From Acanthornis magna (taxonomy: Eukaryota > Chordata > Aves > Passeriformes > Acanthizidae): a DNA stretch of 64,000 nt. This document shows, in pieces, positions 1 through 8,515 of the stretch. The notes beneath the pieces were generated by a model. It searched no databases, was not told the DNA's origin, and saw only the letters and a program-made list of their open reading frames with translations. Numbering within the stretch: the stretch's first letter is position 1; each line of letters opens with the position of its first letter. The DNA lies in NCBI GenBank assembly GCA_036785705.1, contig JAWUZG010000297.1, forward strand, positions 496,001 to 560,000, written 5' to 3'. Made by a program: the position numbers and the translations under genes.

Positions 1-2015
1 CAGAAACACATCACCTTGAAGAAGTGATGAGCACCTCCTGTTGAGCACTGAAAATCAGTGGTGGTGTGCAAACCTGAAACTATTGACAATTCAGACTTTT
101 ACACTAACTTCAGGAAGCTACATTCTGATTCCATGCAAAATAGAAATATGTTTTTTCACCATGCTGACCTGTTTGACAAGTACGGACAGCCCTATGTGTT
201 AAAGAGGAATCTACACAGAAATCAGAGGAACCAGGATCTGAGAAACAGCTTTGCTCTTCTGTGCTGGACCACAAGCGACTCTGAAACCATTGACCTTCTT
301 TAGCAGCCTGACCCAAAACCACTGTCCAGCAGCAGAATTTCAATACCAGGCCCTAACTGCTGAAGGAATATTGTTCATGCTGATATGAAGTTTCACATTG
401 ATCAAATGTAACAAACCCCCACTTAATCTTTCACTAATTTTAATATACTGAAAACTACTGCAAAGAACTTGCTGCTTGCTGTTATTGTAGAACAGAGTTA
501 TTGTGTGAAGAAATGAAGAAAGCACCCACACACTGAGATGACCTTTCTGAATACTTCTTTATGGTTGGTCTGAATGTCATTTTTCAAAGCCAAACTAATC
601 TTAAACCTTTATTGTATGCAGCTGAAAATTGGCCAAAGCAGGAAAAAAGAAACTCTGAGGATACTAATCCATATGCCCCTAAATTTATACCTTTCCCAAA
701 TGAAAGAAAACCAACCACTCCCTATAAGTACATACAATTAATATCTATATAACAAAACATAACCAATTTCAGGAAAAAGCAATTATTCCAGGAATTCTTA
801 AAATGATTTCCAACATTACAGCAGCTCCATGTATCTCTGCTTTTAGCTGCTGAAGTGGAGTCACGACACCTGCCTCAGCAGACGGCCGTGCACGCACTGC
901 AGAGCCACAGGCACCGGCTTGGCTTGTTAATGTGCACTGAGGCTGCTGCTGCTCGGAAGAGGACAGCCACCTCAAGAACAATTATTTTGTCTTTTAGCAC
1001 TCCTGTTGCAGTAGCTGCAGCCAAAGCACTTAAAATGCCATCTATTTGCTGCCATCTACAAGTGTCAGGATAGAACTAGATAAGCACAGACACCTGTGGT
1101 AAATAGGCTTGCCTTTGCAAGCCTAATGGGAGGATGAAAGCCTTGTTTTTTGGGAAAATTAACCTGATGAGTTCTGCTAGTTTGTCCCTTGAAACACAAC
1201 TCACAGGTGAAATAGTGCATCCTCAGAAATGAGGAGCATAATGATGCTTTATTGCTTGAGAAAGCCACATGCCTCTAGAGAATTTGTGTCATCATATACC
1301 AGGAGTAAGGCTGATGGAGCTGGCTTTAGGCTCTAATAAAGGAGGTGGGAAAGAGATGAAAAAACACCATGACAAAAGATGTTTTTGTTGCTTGTTGAGA
1401 TTAATCTGAATCAAAATGTGTTCACAGTTATAATTTCTTCTACAACTGGAAAAAACTGCCAGTAAGAACAGCATGATTTTACTTTCCAATGCCACTGTAA
1501 TTCTTATTCCTGTCAAAGGAGGCTGAAAAAATTGCCAAGTTATTTCATTAGGAAATGCAGTTAATTTACAGGCAGGGTAATTTTCCCCCTACAAAATTGT
1601 ATAATGAGCTTTAAACTCACTAAATAAAGGGTCTCTTCTCTGAGTGATTATGCTTCATTTACACAGGAATTAGTGGTGACTGGACCTCCTTTCAGAGTAG
1701 CTTTAAAAGAGTTACATTACCAAAAAACATCAACAGCTTTGAAAAATATCCTAACAGTCGACGGACTAAAAAACACTTCTCAGTGCAGCAGTGCATACAT
1801 ACATTGTCTTCATAAATATCTTTCAAAGGATAAGCACATAGCTTTTAAATCACATACCAGAATCCAGAAAATCTCTAATACTGATTTCTCATCACATTAC
1901 TCACTTAGGCATTATGCTGATTGAATGTATAGAAAAGCCTAAAAAAACAGATGGACAAGAATGTGAAGGAACAATACTTTCCTCTTCAAAAATTGCCCTC
2001 ACTCTATTCAATGCT
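1..2015. other. unique sequence, no gene recognised
   Basis: This AT-rich, CpG-poor stretch has only short reading frames (83 codons or fewer) on both strands. None has a recognisable domain or a flanking splice pattern that I trust. I see no repeat family in it. Confidence 0.5.
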
Positions 2016-2076
2016 ATTTATTTATTATATTTATTATGATTTGTTATTATTGTTGTTATTATTATTATTATTTTAT
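2016..2076. repeat. ATT/TTG-rich simple sequence
   Basis: The tract consists of interrupted TTA/ATT and TTG triplets, with a core of about six ATT units near 2053-2073. It is a degenerate trinucleotide microsatellite with no sign of function. Confidence 0.75.
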
Positions 2077-2494
2077 CGTGGATTTTTTTACTGATGAGTC
2101 TGTCTAAAGAATAGACCCTTTGGTTTATAGCCAATTCTTACCAAATGTAGTCTAGTTCAGTTTTCATATAATTAAGTGGTAGCTAGAAAACCCCAGCATC
2201 TCCAAAATGCACACATTTTTGGATATTTACATAGAAACTAGGCAGTAGAAACCATTCCCAACAGCAGCATGTTTATGGTATCACGACAGTAGTAGATATG
2301 GCACATAAATAGTGTTTGTCCCTGGCAAGTTACTGAAAGTAATTAAAGTTCCTGTTACCTAGAGCAGTTGACCCTGAGGTTGTGGAAGTAGGAGAAATAT
2401 ATTTGGAAGTTTCAGTTAAAAATTTCACCTCCCTTTCTTCCTTTGTAGTGTAGGAAGTCCTAATCGTCTTTCCACTGTACCACAGAAGTGAGAT

Positions 2495-2560
2495 TCATAA
2501 TATTTAAGGTCTGGAAGGGGCCATTTAATCATGAAGCCTGTCCTCCTTTATCATGGCATT
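2495..2560 (-). repeat. possible ancient CR1 3' remnant
   Basis: The phrase 'aaggtctggaaggggccat' followed by 'aatcatgaagcc' resembles the reverse complement of a CR1 3' end ('ggaagggacc...gatcat...agtccaacc'). The similarity is short and degraded, so this is a weak call. Confidence 0.3.
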
Positions 2561-2707
2561 TCGTAAGAGGTCTACGATCACACAGAATCAGTGACATCTG
2601 TGCAAGTGCTTAACTAAATCTAAGCCAAAATATCCTGAGTCGGCAACACAGACCATCACAACAGCACAGTTAGTTTACAGGGAATGGGGAGAAAATAATT
2701 TTAAAAG

Positions 2708-2766
2708 GAAAGGGGGGAGGAAGAAGAAAAAAAAGTATAAGAAAAAAAAGAGAAGTAGTAGTAGTA
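2708..2766. repeat. purine-rich (GA/A) tract
   Basis: An almost pure A/G run ends in several AGT triplets. It is low-complexity sequence directly before the CpG-enriched patch at 2770. Confidence 0.65.
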
Positions 2767-2769
2767 AAA

Positions 2770-3110
2770 ATGAATCATGGGAATAATTGGGATGCAGTCC
2801 TCGGGAACATGGCACACCCATCGTGGATGGGGCACCGGCTCCCTTCGAGCAAAACCGGGACATCATTGCCATCCACTGGGCAGGAGGGAGAATGCAGCGC
2901 GGGAACGACACCGAGCACAGGGACAGTGGGCAGAGAAAGGGGCTGGCAGGAACGCCTGGAAAGCCTTCTCGACATCCCTGCTTCACTTTCACCCTTCACA
3001 CACCCACCCTGACATGGTCGGGCCTCCCTCGGAAGCCTGGAAGACAAGTCGGAAGGTGTGAAAGTGGATCTGGTAACTAAAGCAGAAGCCAGCACGGTGC
3101 CATGAATACA
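2770..3110. other. small CpG-enriched, GC-rich patch
   Basis: This block carries more than ten CpG dinucleotides in about 300 bp, whereas the sequence around it has very few. Several overlapping short frames (80-118 codons, both strands) run through it, as expected for GC-rich DNA with few stop codons. None shows a known domain. It could be a small CpG island with an unannotated promoter or exon, or an inserted sequence that has not yet lost its CpGs. Confidence 0.4.
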
Positions 3111-4222
3111 GCCTGAGTACAGCTCTGCCACGAGGAGGGTGAGCTAGAGCCTGAGGCTGCTCTGGCAGGTGACACACATGCTGCCTACTTTCCAGCAGCT
3201 TTGAAAGAAGGAAACCTTTGGATCAGGCTCCTCATGCAAAGTTACGAATACTTTCTGGAGATTTTATGCCTGGAAGTCATTTGCACGCTTTGGAATAAAA
3301 TGACAAGACCAAAGAATTTGAGAGTTACAATGGTTTTCTCTGACAGAGAAGTCTCTACTTCATCTTATAGAAATCCATCCATACATGGGTGAAACATCAG
3401 CTTCTGAAAGTGACTGCCTATCTATATGATGTATGCAAAGGAGCATATGCCTCTTGAATACAAATGTAGTAAAGCACCTGTGAAAATGCTTTTTAAATCA
3501 TAACCAGTATTTACTGAACTGACACAAACCATTTAAAATAATTTAGATAATAAGCACTATCAAAGAACACGAAATGAACTTACTAATACCTACAAAATGA
3601 TGAGGGACAACTTGCTGACAGTATTGGCACTCAACAAAATTTGGCCACCACAGTAGCTCATATCAACCACTCAACCTACACACTTGGATTATATATTAAT
3701 TTTGCATGACTGCACATAGTTTTTGGTAGCAACTGGAAGACCTTGGCCACTCGTGGGAGAAGGACGAGTCCACCCCCAGTCTTCCTCCTCCCTATCCCAG
3801 ATCCAGGTACTGAGGAGGCAGCTCCCAGATGCTGGGTGAACCCCCCCATGCTGTGCCACAGAGTCACAAACTGGTGTTTGTTGGTTTATATATACTGCAC
3901 ACACTATGCACTGCTCTGATACTTTAGGGAGACTGGGAATTGCTGCTCAATCTGTTTGGATCAGCTGAGTGACTTGAAACAAGTAATTTCACCCCTCCAG
4001 CATTCACTTCCCACCCCCCCACCCCCCCCAATAAGGCAATAACAGCAACCTCCTTGGTGTAGCAGCTTCAGACTGTTATTTATAAGAGGAAACTATTACT
4101 GCTGAAATTAAATCCTTACGAACTTCACCCCATATGTGAATAATACTGGTCCAGGTGCAATTTTCTAACCCATCTTTAGTGTTACTAATTAAAAAACCTT
4201 TGTTGGACTCTGTTATGGCCTA
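3111..4222. other. unique sequence upstream of the provirus, with a C tract
   Basis: No gene or known repeat is visible. At about 4010-4030 there are two adjacent runs of seven and eight cytosines, separated by one A. On the minus strand this is a G-rich run with G-quadruplex potential, about 200 bp before the provirus insertion site. Confidence 0.5.
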
Positions 4223-4228
4223 TGAATG
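4223..4228. other. 5' target-site duplication (TGAATG)
   Basis: The six bases TGAATG directly precede the 5' LTR and are repeated exactly after the 3' LTR at 8510-8515. A 6-bp duplication is usual for alpha- and betaretroviral integrases, while gammaretroviruses make 4-5 bp. It shows that this is one integration event and not a recombination product of two proviruses. Confidence 0.95.
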
Positions 4229-4299
4229 TGTGGGTAGGTAGGGTCTGGCGGTCGGAAGATATCGTGCTGTACGGAAAGATAGGACCCCTCCCCAGATAG

Positions 4300-4362
4300 C
4301 CAATAGTGTTTAGTTTATGATGTAAGCAGACGGATGTGACGTTGTAAACCAAAGTTATATTA
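4300..4362 (+). promoter_or_regulatory. LTR promoter: CCAAT box, CRE-like site, TATA-like box
   Basis: In U3 a CCAAT box lies at 4300-4304, a CRE-like TGACGT at 4337-4342 and a TATA-like TATATTA at 4356-4362. A start site near 4386 would fit the spacing and the inferred R region. In the 3' LTR the CRE-like site has become TGATGT. Activity cannot be judged from sequence. Confidence 0.6.
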
Positions 4363-4378
4363 TGCGGTGCTAATCACC

Positions 4379-4384
4379 AATAAA
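4379..4384 (+). terminator. poly(A) signal in 5' LTR
   Basis: AATAAA sits just upstream of the inferred R region, the position it has in avian leukosis-type LTRs. The functional copy for a proviral transcript would be the 3' LTR one. Confidence 0.8.
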
Positions 4385-4495
4385 CGCCATTTGCCATCCA
4401 CCACAGTGGTGTCTGTGAGCTGATGGCCCGAGCGGCCGGGGGGTGCCGCCGTGCCGTTTCCGAACCAGGTCACCATGCCTAAGAAGGGCAACAAG

Positions 4496-4513
4496 TGGTG
4501 CCGAAACCCGGGA
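4496..4513 (+). other. primer-binding site, tRNA-Phe
   Basis: Eighteen bases beginning TGGTGCCGAAACC and ending CGGGA are the exact complement of the 3' end of vertebrate tRNA-Phe including CCA. The site starts two bases after the 5' LTR. Exogenous avian leukosis viruses use tRNA-Trp, so this primer choice separates the element from them and agrees with the 'F' in TgERV-F. Confidence 0.92.
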
Positions 4514-4595
4514 GATCGCCTGAGATCGGATGAACGGCGGCCGAAGTGGCGGGACCAACTTCGGCGGGGAGGATGCTCCCGGACCAACAAGGAGG

Positions 4596-6125
4596 ATGGA
4601 AGCCCTTGTGAAGGTCGTATACCAGTTACATGAACAGTGGGGTATTGATTGTAAGCCCAAAGATTTTACTCTCGCTGTTGCGAGGCTTTTGCAGATCAGG
4701 GTCATAGACCAACCGGTAGATATTCTCCACCCTGAGGTGTGGGATAAATGTACTAAGGCTTTAGCTGAGGAAACAATGTCCTCAGGTAGTGGAAAACACC
4801 TTAAGTCCTGGGGTAAAGTCGTACAGGCCCTGCAAAAGGCTATCTAAGAGCAGGAGACCTGGAAGGCGGCAAAGAACTGTTTACTAGCCATCCCGAAATT
4901 GGGAGTTGGGGCGGCTACGCAGACACTGTACCCCCCAGGCGATGGCGATTCGGCTGAACCTGGGGATTTGCGAGGAGGTACTGCACCCCCCCAATCCCCA
5001 GATCCAGGCTCGCTTGCAGAGGAGTCAAAGCAGGCAAAATCTTTTTCGGACGAGTTGGCCGAGGAGGCCAGGAGTGCTGCGGGGAGAGTGGGGTCTGAGG
5101 AAGCCTGGGCCAGACCACCGCCCTATGCGCCTCAGCATGGTGCCGAGAACAAAGAAAGTGGGCGGGATGAAGATGCGCCCGGCGGGAACAGGGAGGCAGC
5201 GATTAACCTAACATGCATGTGTAAAGGAGTGGAGGAGGAAAGTGATAAGGAATGCGATAAGGATGGTGGGAGTGACCGAAAGAGAGAGAGGAGCGTGCGC
5301 GAGGGGCGGAGAGTTGACCAGAGCGCCTATTTTAAACAATGCCCCTATAAGGCAAACACCTCGCCGACTAGAAGGCGGGGCGAGGCAAGAGGGAGGGAAC
5401 GGCCCGCCCGCAAGGGAAGTGGGCGGGGCCGGAGCCCTACCAAAAGGCGTTGGAACCCGGAAGTGGCTGGTCAGTCGACTTCCGGCTCCGAATCAGACAC
5501 AAGCTGGAGCGAGTGGCTCGCAACTGATTCGGACTTAGAGTGGGAGGATACGGGAGCAAACAGAATTAAAAGCCAGAATAAGGAGAGGCTGTTAGAGAGT
5601 CAAATCCCTCTTACGGATTGGAGGAAAATAAAGATTGCGTGTGCCGACTGGGCCCCGTCGGCCGCACTGGCGTTCCCGGTCCGAGTGACAGAAGGGGGAC
5701 AGAGGGTCCATTCACCAGTTAACCCTAAGGATGTACAAGCGATTGTTAAAGCAATTGCAGACAAAGGGCTCAATTCTGCTATGGTCTCCACCCTTATAGA
5801 CGGTATCTTTGGGGGGGATGACATGCTTCCGTTCGATATAAAACAAACTTGTAGATTAATCTTGGATGGAGCAGGGATGATTGTTTTTAAGCAAGAATGA
5901 GAAGACAATTGTACAAGACAACTAGCCCAAGTAACTGGGGCGGACCACCCACTGCATGGCTCCAGCCTGCAGCGGTTAATGGGTACAGACCCCACAATGA
6001 TCACTCCCCAGGCTCAAGCCCAGGGCCTGCGAGCTCATAAAGTTATAGCAACTACCCGTGCTGCCAGAGAAGCTATTCGCACAGCTTCTAGAATAATTGC
6101 TAAACCGTCACCATGGTCCACAATA
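4596..6125 (+). pseudogene. gag, alpharetrovirus-like, truncated, two in-frame stops
   Basis: This frame encodes the structural polyprotein of the element. I start it at 4596, where an ATG in a strong context (A at -3, G at +4) begins with Met-Glu-Ala, as avian alpharetroviral matrix does. An upstream in-frame ATG at 4530 has a poorer context. Residues 1 to about 100 form a matrix-like domain (a WD pair, then a KxWGxVxxAL pattern). A PPPY late domain lies at 5115-5126. A long Glu/Ser- and then Arg/Lys-rich spacer follows to about 5670. Capsid begins near the Pro at 5676 and continues to a PxPWSxI pattern at 6108-6125, where homology stops before the major homology region. TAA at 4845-4847 and TGA at 5898-5900 interrupt the frame, which is otherwise open. 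The rest of capsid, nucleocapsid and all of pro-pol are absent. Confidence 0.82.
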
Positions 6126-6197
6126 AAACTAATGAAAACTGTGAGTTTTTGTTCACAAGACCAGTTCATCGGACACCCCCGTAACCCATACGCCCCG
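6126..6197 (+). other. deletion junction between capsid and env leader
   Basis: After the capsid PWSTI-like segment, the same frame reads straight into env leader sequence with no frame change. Roughly 4 kb of gag-pro-pol expected in a full provirus is gone. The exact breakpoint cannot be fixed without a full-length relative, but it lies at about 6125. I see no obvious inserted sequence at the join. Confidence 0.7.
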
Positions 6198-8058
6198 ATG
6201 GTAAGCAGAGACGACAAGCCGCCAAACATCCCGTCCACGCCTGAGAGCTCCGCATCGACAGAACCTGACCGACAGCGGAAAAGCCACCGAGAAAAAAGAC
6301 CACGATGCCTTTGCGTGCTTTTAGTGTTCGGGTTTGTTACTATGGGGCAAGTAGAATCACATAGTCATTACCACCAGCCATTCAAATGGTCCCTCCTTCG
6401 ATTTGGGGACCAAAAGGTTATTGCAACCCAAATAACATCAGGTGCGCCGAGTTTTAATGCCTCCCTATGTCAGCTTGTCCCAAGACAGCGTTGTTGGGAG
6501 TTTCTGGGCTTTTATATGTGTCCCAGCTCTAATCCTGAGAAAGGGTATTACAACTACCCTAATCAATATTATTGCAGCCACTAGGGCTGTGAGACCATAG
6601 CCCCTGATTGGATACCTGGTGCCGGCAGGGACAGATATTTAAAAGTCCAGTGGGGCCCACGCGGCTGCACATCACCACAAGGATGGCGGGGACGCGGAAA
6701 TTGCCGATACCTCTATTTAAATGTTACCGAGCCCCATGAACACAGTTGGTTACTTGGAAAGATTTGGGGAATAAGGTACACGGAACCAGGGACAGACAAA
6801 GGTGGCTTAATCCTCATAAAAAAGGAGGTTGTCCCAAATGATCCACCGCCAGTAACTCCCAGCCAACCATTTGTTAATAAAGTAGTCCAAACTACTCCTG
6901 GTCATGACTACGCAACCACAGAGACCAACAACCAGAAAACTTCGACAAATACCTATCCCACTACGCCCGCAGTAACACACACCACCAATGCCCCTTATCG
7001 AAATTCATTTTGGAAAATGATGCAAGCCAGCTATCAGATATTGAACAAAACTAATCCAAATCTTACGGAGCATTGCTGGTTGTGCTACGGAATAACTCCC
7101 CCGTTTTATGAGGCAGTGGGAGTAAGTGACACACCTATACAAGCAAATGACACAAACCCGGCCCAGTGCAACTGGGACACAGAAAAGCGAGGCATCACCT
7201 TGACACAGGTGATGGACAGTGGCGTGTGCATAGGCAAAGTCCCAGAGCATAAGAAACATCTGTGTACTAACAAGTCACAATACAAACCCTCCGCAAAGTG
7301 GTTAGTACCGGCCGAAAATGCCAAGTGGGTTTGTTCTACTATTGGAGTTACACCTTGTTTGTCGTTAGAAATATTTAGTGAGTCCTCAGAATATTGTGTT
7401 CAGGTATCCATCATTCCTAAAATATTTTACCATCCTGAAGACTTTGTTTATGACGCACAGGTTACCCCAGAACATCATCTGTCGAAACGAGAACCTTTTA
7501 CAGCATTGACAGTAGCCACCCTGATGCTTCTAGGAGGCGTGGGAGTCGGTACCGGCGTAGCATCCCTGGTGCAACAGAGTAAAGAATTTAGTGCCTTGAG
7601 AGTGGCAGTAGATGAAGACCTGGCTAGAATTGAGCAGTCAATAACTGCACTGGAACAGTCCATTAGATCATTATCTGAAGTGGTGCTACAAAACCAAAGA
7701 GCTTTAGACCTGGTGTTCTCACAGCAAGGGGGTATGTGCGTTGCACTTAATGAAGTGTTGTGTATATGCAGACCACACCGGCGTAGCAAGGATGACAATG
7801 GCCAAATTGCGAGAGGGATTGGAAAAGCGAAAAAGGGAACGAGAGGCACAGCCAAATTGGTTCGAATCCTGGTTCAACCATTCGTCATGGCTAACCACCC
7901 TGATATCTACTTTGATAGGGCCGATTGCAATGATCATACTGGCTTTGGTCTTCGGGCCGTGCATATTAAACAGGCTCGTGTCATTTGTCAAGAGCCGGCT
8001 GGACAAAGTTAACATTCTGTTCGTAGAAAACAACTGTGCTAAGAATGTACCTTTGTAG
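6198..8058 (+). pseudogene. env, gamma-type, one stop and one frameshift
   Basis: This encodes the envelope glycoprotein precursor; 1861 nt corresponds to about 620 codons with a net one-base frame change. From the ATG at 6198 there is a long charged leader and a hydrophobic signal core (6306-6341). SU follows, with the CWLC isomerase-type motif at 7074-7085 and several N-glycosylation sequons. A basic cleavage site ending Lys-Arg lies at 7485-7490 (LSKR, lacking the P4 Arg). A glycine-rich N-terminal fusion peptide without flanking cysteines, a heptad region, an immunosuppressive-type segment (7686-7736) and CX6CC come next. The membrane anchor is at about 7888-7989 and the tail ends at the TAG at 8056. 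TAG at 6582-6584 interrupts SU, probably from Trp. At about 7755 the frame shifts inside CX6CC. A CWLC motif with a free N-terminal fusion peptide is classical gamma-type, unlike avian leukosis virus Env. Confidence 0.88.
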
Positions 8059-8230
8059 TGTTATCCCTAGTTATCCCCAATTCCTTATGCAGTATTATCC
8101 CCAGTCATCCCTAGTTACCCCAAGCTATATCCCATCCCCTTACCCCCCTAGTTACCACTTATTCAAAGTGCCTTCTGTTCTACCTCCTTAATACCTTTTT
8201 ATACGTTTGTTAGTCCTCTTACATTAGCAT
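8059..8230 (+). repeat. 3' untranslated segment with imperfect CCCTAGTTAYCCC repeats
   Basis: Between the env stop and the polypurine tract the + strand is pyrimidine-rich. It repeats a motif of the form (T/C)ATCCCTAGTTA(T/C)CCC at about 8061-8079 and 8105-8122, with a partial copy at 8141-8157. Alpharetroviruses carry direct repeats in this region that help export unspliced RNA. Whether this segment does anything similar is not shown. Confidence 0.55.
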
Positions 8231-8244
8231 GGGGAGGGGGGAAA
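8231..8244 (+). other. polypurine tract
   Basis: GGGGAGGGGGGAAA abuts the TG of the 3' LTR and would prime plus-strand DNA synthesis. Its form is very like the avian leukosis-type tract. Confidence 0.93.
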
Positions 8245-8509
8245 TGTGGGTAGGTAGGGTCTGGCGGTCGGAAGATATCGTGCTGTACGGAAAGATAGGA
8301 CCCCTCCCCAGACAGCCAATAGTGTTTAGTTTATGATGTAAGCAGACGGATGTGATGTTGTAAACCAAAGTTATATTATGCGGTGCTAATCACCAATAAA
8401 CGCCATTTGCCATCCACCACAGTGGCGTCTGTGAGCTGATGGCCCGAGCGGCCGGGGGGTGCCGCCGTGCCGTTTCCGAACCAGGTCACCACGCCTAAGA
8501 AAGGCAACA
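8245..8509 (+). repeat. 3' LTR (265 bp)
   Basis: It has the same length as the 5' LTR and five substitutions, all transitions. Three of them fall at CpG sites: the CRE-like site, the R/U5 hairpin and near the U5 end. The AATAAA is at 8395-8400. The GTGGTG arm of the R/U5 inverted repeat reads GTGGCG here. The LTR ends CAACA and is followed by the TGAATG duplication. Confidence 0.95.
8395..8400 (+). terminator. poly(A) signal in 3' LTR
   Basis: AATAAA lies just before the inferred R region of the 3' LTR. This is where a proviral transcript would be processed. Confidence 0.8.
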
Positions 8510-8515
8510 TGAATG
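8510..8515. other. 3' target-site duplication (TGAATG)
   Basis: This is an exact copy of the six bases before the 5' LTR (4223-4228). Confidence 0.95.

Larger units (their letters stand above)
4229..4493 (+). repeat. 5' LTR (265 bp; U3-R-U5)
   Basis: The LTR begins TGTGGG and ends CAACA, so it has the TG...CA ends of retroviral LTRs. It pairs with the copy at 8245-8509, with five differences and no indels. U3 is about 4229-4385, R about 4386-4405 and U5 about 4406-4493. The segment from the poly(A) signal into R (AATAAACGCCATTTG, then CCACCACA) strongly resembles the corresponding part of avian leukosis-type LTRs. At the R/U5 border, CACCAC-A-GTGGTG (4399-4411) is a perfect 6-bp inverted repeat. 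The short LTR length also fits the alpharetroviral side. Confidence 0.95.
4229..8509 (+). mobile_element. pol-deleted endogenous retrovirus, alpha-like gag / gamma-type env (TgERV-F-like)
   Basis: This is a complete-ended but internally deleted provirus of 4281 bp. In order it holds the 5' LTR, tRNA-Phe primer site, leader, gag (matrix to partial capsid), env, a pyrimidine-rich 3' untranslated segment, a polypurine tract and the 3' LTR. No protease, reverse transcriptase, RNase H or integrase sequence is present. The LTR poly(A)/R segment and matrix are alpharetrovirus-like, while Env carries gamma-type hallmarks. Alpha-side gag with a gammaretroviral env and a Phe primer site is the published description of the zebra finch family TgERV-F, so I assign it there by features. 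I could not align it. The element is much richer in CpG than its flanks, which fits a fairly recent insertion. Three internal stops and one frameshift make it defective. Confidence 0.9.

Noticed and set aside
4451..4633. 60-codon frame starting in U5 of the 5' LTR
   Set aside because: It overlaps the primer site and the gag start in another frame. It is at most an upstream frame with no evidence of use.
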